Assembly: GCA_003444595.1 (NCBI GenBank)
Contig: DLUO01000087.1
Location: 2,926 to 10,583 of the forward strand
Length of the DNA: 7,658 nt
Direction: 5' to 3'
DNA from: Bacillota bacterium
GTDB taxonomy: Bacteria; Bacillota; Dethiobacteria; DTU022; UBA8154
The translations under genes and the position numbers were made by a program. This document shows, one piece after another, positions 6,201 to 7,658 of this stretch. Position 1 is the stretch's first letter, and every line of letters begins with the position of its first letter. The notes below the pieces were generated by a model. It was given only the letters and a program-made list of their open reading frames with translations, had not been told where the DNA came from and searched no databases.

Positions 6201-6765
6201 GCAGAAAGAGAATAAGCTCCGGGTATTCATCGCCATGCTGCGGAAATATGAACCCATGGTTAAACAAAAAAAGCCCGGTGAGATTATCGCCTCCTGGATC
6301 AACGACAACGTCCTGTCAGGTATGAGGTGCATGGAGTTGCTTTTCGATACCTCTGTTATGTATGAAGATACGACTTCTTTTATACATAACCTTCTCCTGG
6401 GTCAGGAAAGCGATATTGTCCGCAGCGGCAACAGGAAGTATTCCTCTGATGCGGTTTCCTTGATGACCATACACTCCGCCAAGGGCCTTGAATTCCCCGT
6501 CGTATTTATCTGCGGAGTAAACGACGGCACGATTCCTCTAAAAAAAGGCCGCTCGGGTTTTCATACTTACATTGACGAAGAGAGAAGGCTTTTTTATGTC
6601 GGGATTACCAGAGCACAGGACGAACTCATTCTGCTGACCGGCCGTACCCCTTCTCCTTTTATCAACGACATAAGGGGTATACCTGAAGTACAGCTGGAGA
6701 CAGAGAGCCGCAGCGCCTTAAAGCAAAGAGCCCAGTACAAGCAAGTGAGCCTTTTTGAAATATAA
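3262..6765 (+). CDS. EndoQ-like PHP endonuclease fused to UvrD/PcrA-type SF1A helicase
   Basis: I chose GTG 3262 (1167 residues) because AGGTGG precedes it by 6 nt and it gives a short family-like N-terminus; the ATG at 3244 has no Shine-Dalgarno. Residues 1-420 match endonuclease Q (COG1379, 'PHP phosphoesterase with Zn ribbon'). PHP metal ligands visible are D5/H7/H9 (DFHIHS), D41/H44 (GTGDFTH), E89, H104, H160/H165, E193 and D219/H221 (SNSDAHS). The zinc ribbon is C275-x2-C278...C291-x2-C294, and PGFDGEYG closes the unit. EndoQ nicks DNA 5' to deaminated bases and abasic sites. A Lys-rich then Pro/Ser-rich linker spans about 420-495. The helicase has Q505, AGPGTGKT (K526), VTFTNKAA, GTFHS, VDEFQD (D728/E729), GDPDQSIYGFRG, QHYRS, TIHSAKGLEF and RRLFYVGITRA (R1117), so all SF1A motifs look intact. 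The last residues include QVSLF (1161-1165), a likely beta-clamp motif. Substrate preference is inferred from the family. Confidence 0.9.
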   Translation: MFLADFHIHSKYSRATSRECVPEMLAFWARRKGIGVVGTGDFTHPGWRRELKEKLIPSEEGLYVLREDLQKEDQVTGANFQPRFIVSGEISSIYKKKGRVRKVHNLILLPGLEEAAAIAHRLEAIGNLHSDGRPILGLDSRDLLEIVLDTCPEAVFIPAHIWTPHFSLFGAYSGFDDITECFEDLTGYIYAVETGLSSDPPMNWRLSALDGFTLVSNSDAHSPANLGREANIFDTALSYSCISRALQNRNTNEFRGTIEFFPEEGKYHYDGHRTCKICWKPSETNAADGKCPVCGGRITVGVLHRVEVLADREEGFVPPSAKHFESLIPLHEIIASSIGFSVSSKKVKERYEDLLRNLGTEFFILREAALSDIELAAGPYIAEGIRRLRCGQVEIQPGFDGEYGKIKIMDRHEIERFSGQLCLGVKQDFKESSGEKYGAGNKKRAEKRAAGRQLLPETFKKENMPPGRAKKVPIPETTSPPDENSAHITALSPSSSAPYGLNEEQWAAASCSNPAVAVIAGPGTGKTKTLISRIAYLVEECAVSPSQITAVTFTNKAANEMRLRLTKHFGDKHTAGAVNIGTFHSICLEILSGWEGRENITIIDEYHALTIIKELLKELKLKIPPRDALREISLLKNNSPQRAGSEKGDLPLPDLQKMTPRDARSVSKGARSASFDRLYAAYCSQLERYGLMDYDDILLTVLRGFRCRKGEETAQDGIRGSFSHLLVDEFQDINAVQYRLIKEWSKKSESIFIIGDPDQSIYGFRGSDFRFFEKFQDDFPGLRLIRLRQHYRSTPEIINCAQAVLSPKKSGNLAPSLETKRERGAKVRLITTGDELSEAVFVAKEINRMVGGIDMLDTQALSAPRKSRATAKHPIGFSEIAVLYRTNRQAEILEQCLSKEGIQYVVVGRDDFLAEQPVRETIAFLRFLLNPGDVASLLVCLQGRGIFTAGRQQKVLESYAASDRSLSSLIRIMETAVLPPQKENKLRVFIAMLRKYEPMVKQKKPGEIIASWINDNVLSGMRCMELLFDTSVMYEDTTSFIHNLLLGQESDIVRSGNRKYSSDAVSLMTIHSAKGLEFPVVFICGVNDGTIPLKKGRSGFHTYIDEERRLFYVGITRAQDELILLTGRTPSPFINDIRGIPEVQLETESRSALKQRAQYKQVSLFEI
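4641..4653 (+). promoter_or_regulatory. Possible internal translation start for a stand-alone helicase
   Basis: AAAGGA (4641-4646) is followed after 4 nt by an in-frame ATG (4651) inside the interdomain linker. Initiation there would give a 704-residue protein with all helicase motifs and the C-terminal QVSLF, close to the usual PcrA/UvrD length. The spacing is short and the site could be chance in A-rich linker sequence. Confidence 0.25.
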
Positions 6766-6771
6766 CGTCGG

Positions 6772-6785
6772 GGCTCAAGCGAGCC
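6772..6785. terminator. Weak terminator-like hairpin between convergent genes
   Basis: GGCTC (6772-6776) pairs with GAGCC (6781-6785) around AAGC, 7 nt after the stop of the nuclease-helicase gene. No T-run follows on either strand, so it may only be part of the repeat-rich spacer. A 10-bp palindrome CGGAGCTCCG (6808-6817) lies nearby. Some termination signal is expected here because the two genes converge 76 nt apart. Confidence 0.35.
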
Positions 6786-6809
6786 GTAGAACTTTACGAG
6801 TGGCAGACG

Positions 6810-6860
6810 GAGCTCCGCCTATAGCAAACGCTGCTCCATTTTCATATCAGGTAAGGAATT
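6810..6860 (-). repeat. Right copy of the imperfect inverted repeat, overlapping the glycosyltransferase 3' end
   Basis: The reverse complement aligns with 3117-3174 through AATTCC, TGATAT, AAATGGAGCAGCGTTT, GCT, GGCG and GAGCTC. The outer part (6842-6860) encodes the last residues IPYLI and the TGA stop of the glycosyltransferase; the inner part is intergenic. It is opposite in orientation to the left copy, with about 3.6 kb between them holding one gene. Confidence 0.75.
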
Positions 6861-7658
6861 TGAGGGGCATCCTCCGCCTTTTGTACTGTAATTGTTTCCT
6901 GCATTTTTTCTCTGGCAGCCTCCTGCTGCCAGCGCCTGTTTTCAGGAGAGAGCACAATTTCCCGGTATACTTCTGCGGTTTTCCGGGCGATCTCATCCCA
7001 GGAAAAGGTCTTCGCTTTCTGATAGGCTTTCTCCGCCAGAGATGCCGCCCTCTCCTCATTCTCCAGCAACTGGCAGACCTGCTCCGCCAGGGAGCGGGAA
7101 TCCCCCGGATAGGCTTTTAAACCGTCCACCTGGTGCTCAACGATCTCCTCCAGCCCTCCCACGGAGGAAACAACAACCGGTGTTCCTGTAATCATGGCTT
7201 CCAGGGCGACTATGCCAAAGGGTTCATATAAACTGGGGAACACGGCAATAGAGGCAAGACTGTACAGCTCGTTACGTGTCTGATCGTCGATATAACCGCA
7301 AAAAAACACTTTTCCCTCCAGTCCCAACTCCCGGGCCCGTCCCTTTAAGTACTCTTCGTAAGGCCCCGTCCCGGCAATAATAACCTTTGTTTGTGGGAAG
7401 CGCTGCAGAATACCGGGCGCGGCCTCCAGGAGCACCTGAACACCTTTCTCCGGGACGAGGCGCCCGATGTAGAAAATTATTTTTTCATCGGGTTGAAAAG
7501 TGATCCCTTTAATATCCGGCGTTATGCCGGCAGCTTCATAAGCTTCCGGCCTGATGCCGTTGGGGATAATCTCCACCTTGTCCCCGGGCAACTGAAAAAC
7601 ATATTGCAACTCTTCCTTCATGTGTTTACTGCAACAGATCACTTTCCAGGCCTCATAA
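6842..7658 (-). CDS. GT4-type glycosyltransferase, C-terminal domain (N-terminus outside window)
   Basis: The frame is open from base 7658 to the TGA at 6842 and gives 271 residues, so the 5' end is missing. An apparent GTG at 7642 is internal: YEAWK precedes it in frame and reads on as VICCSKHMKEEL, typical of the domain junction in GT4 enzymes. What remains is the C-terminal Rossmann (GT-B) domain that binds the nucleotide sugar. It has IIPNGI, IGRLVPEKG (R at 7460-7462, K at 7445-7447), GTGPYEEYL, and the EX7E motif in YEPFGIVALEA (E at 7223-7225 and 7199-7201). GG(L)EEIV follows, as in glycogen/starch synthase-like and other GT4 retaining transferases. The C-terminal 40 residues are charged and helical. 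The sugar and acceptor cannot be assigned; alpha-glucan synthesis is one option. The gene converges on the nuclease-helicase gene. Confidence 0.9.
   Translation of the reverse strand, partial: YEAWKVICCSKHMKEELQYVFQLPGDKVEIIPNGIRPEAYEAAGITPDIKGITFQPDEKIIFYIGRLVPEKGVQVLLEAAPGILQRFPQTKVIIAGTGPYEEYLKGRARELGLEGKVFFCGYIDDQTRNELYSLASIAVFPSLYEPFGIVALEAMITGTPVVVSSVGGLEEIVEHQVDGLKAYPGDSRSLAEQVCQLLENEERAASLAEKAYQKAKTFSWDEIARKTAEVYREIVLSPENRRWQQEAAREKMQETITVQKAEDAPQIPYLI

Noticed and set aside
3112..6870. Target-site duplication around the inverted repeats
   Set aside because: GGGGC occurs just outside both copies (3112-3116 and 6864-6868), but 3 nt further out on the right, so it is not a convincing duplication.
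6755..7120. Plus-strand open frame overlapping the end of the nuclease-helicase gene
   Set aside because: It is antisense to the glycosyltransferase and has no ribosome binding site or recognisable domain; its first part only translates the repeat-rich spacer.

Overview
The window suggests a Gram-positive anaerobe of the Clostridia, perhaps Peptococcaceae (Pelotomaculum/Desulfotomaculum-like). This is inferred from strong GGAGG-type ribosome binding sites, two 2-hydroxyacyl-CoA dehydratase (BcrB/BcrC/HgdB-type) subunits, a stalk/copper-amine-oxidase-N domain remnant and a bacterial EndoQ-like protein. The taxonomic placement is inference only.

Region 1 (1-2703, minus strand) is a PadR-led operon. 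It reads padR-type regulator (2624-2274), dehydratase subunit (2228-1080), dehydratase subunit (1055 to beyond base 1). Gaps are 45 and 24 nt and each gene has its own Shine-Dalgarno site. The two subunits probably form a heterodimeric iron-sulfur dehydratase or benzoyl-CoA-reductase-like enzyme. The ATPase activator such enzymes need is not in the window. The upstream subunit lacks a cysteine at one position where its sister keeps it.

Region 2 (2656-3261) holds a decayed or frame-disturbed small stalk-domain gene with its own intrinsic terminator. After it come an extended -10 promoter, a copy of an inverted repeat and a leader hairpin in front of the large gene.

Region 3 (3262-6765, plus strand) is the most notable gene. 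It is a single reading frame that joins a complete EndoQ-like PHP/zinc-ribbon endonuclease (deaminated-base repair) to a complete UvrD/PcrA-type SF1A helicase through a Lys-rich then Pro/Ser-rich linker. Its C-terminus is a QVSLF motif that looks like a beta sliding clamp binding peptide. An in-frame ATG with a possible Shine-Dalgarno site in the linker could also give a stand-alone helicase of about 704 residues.

Region 4 (6766-7658) is a short convergent intergenic stretch with hairpins and the second, inverted copy of the repeat. It is followed by the 3' part of a minus-strand GT4-type glycosyltransferase that runs off the right edge. The two repeat copies face each other about 3.6 kb apart and bracket the nuclease-helicase gene.

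No rRNA, tRNA, CRISPR array or transposase gene was seen.
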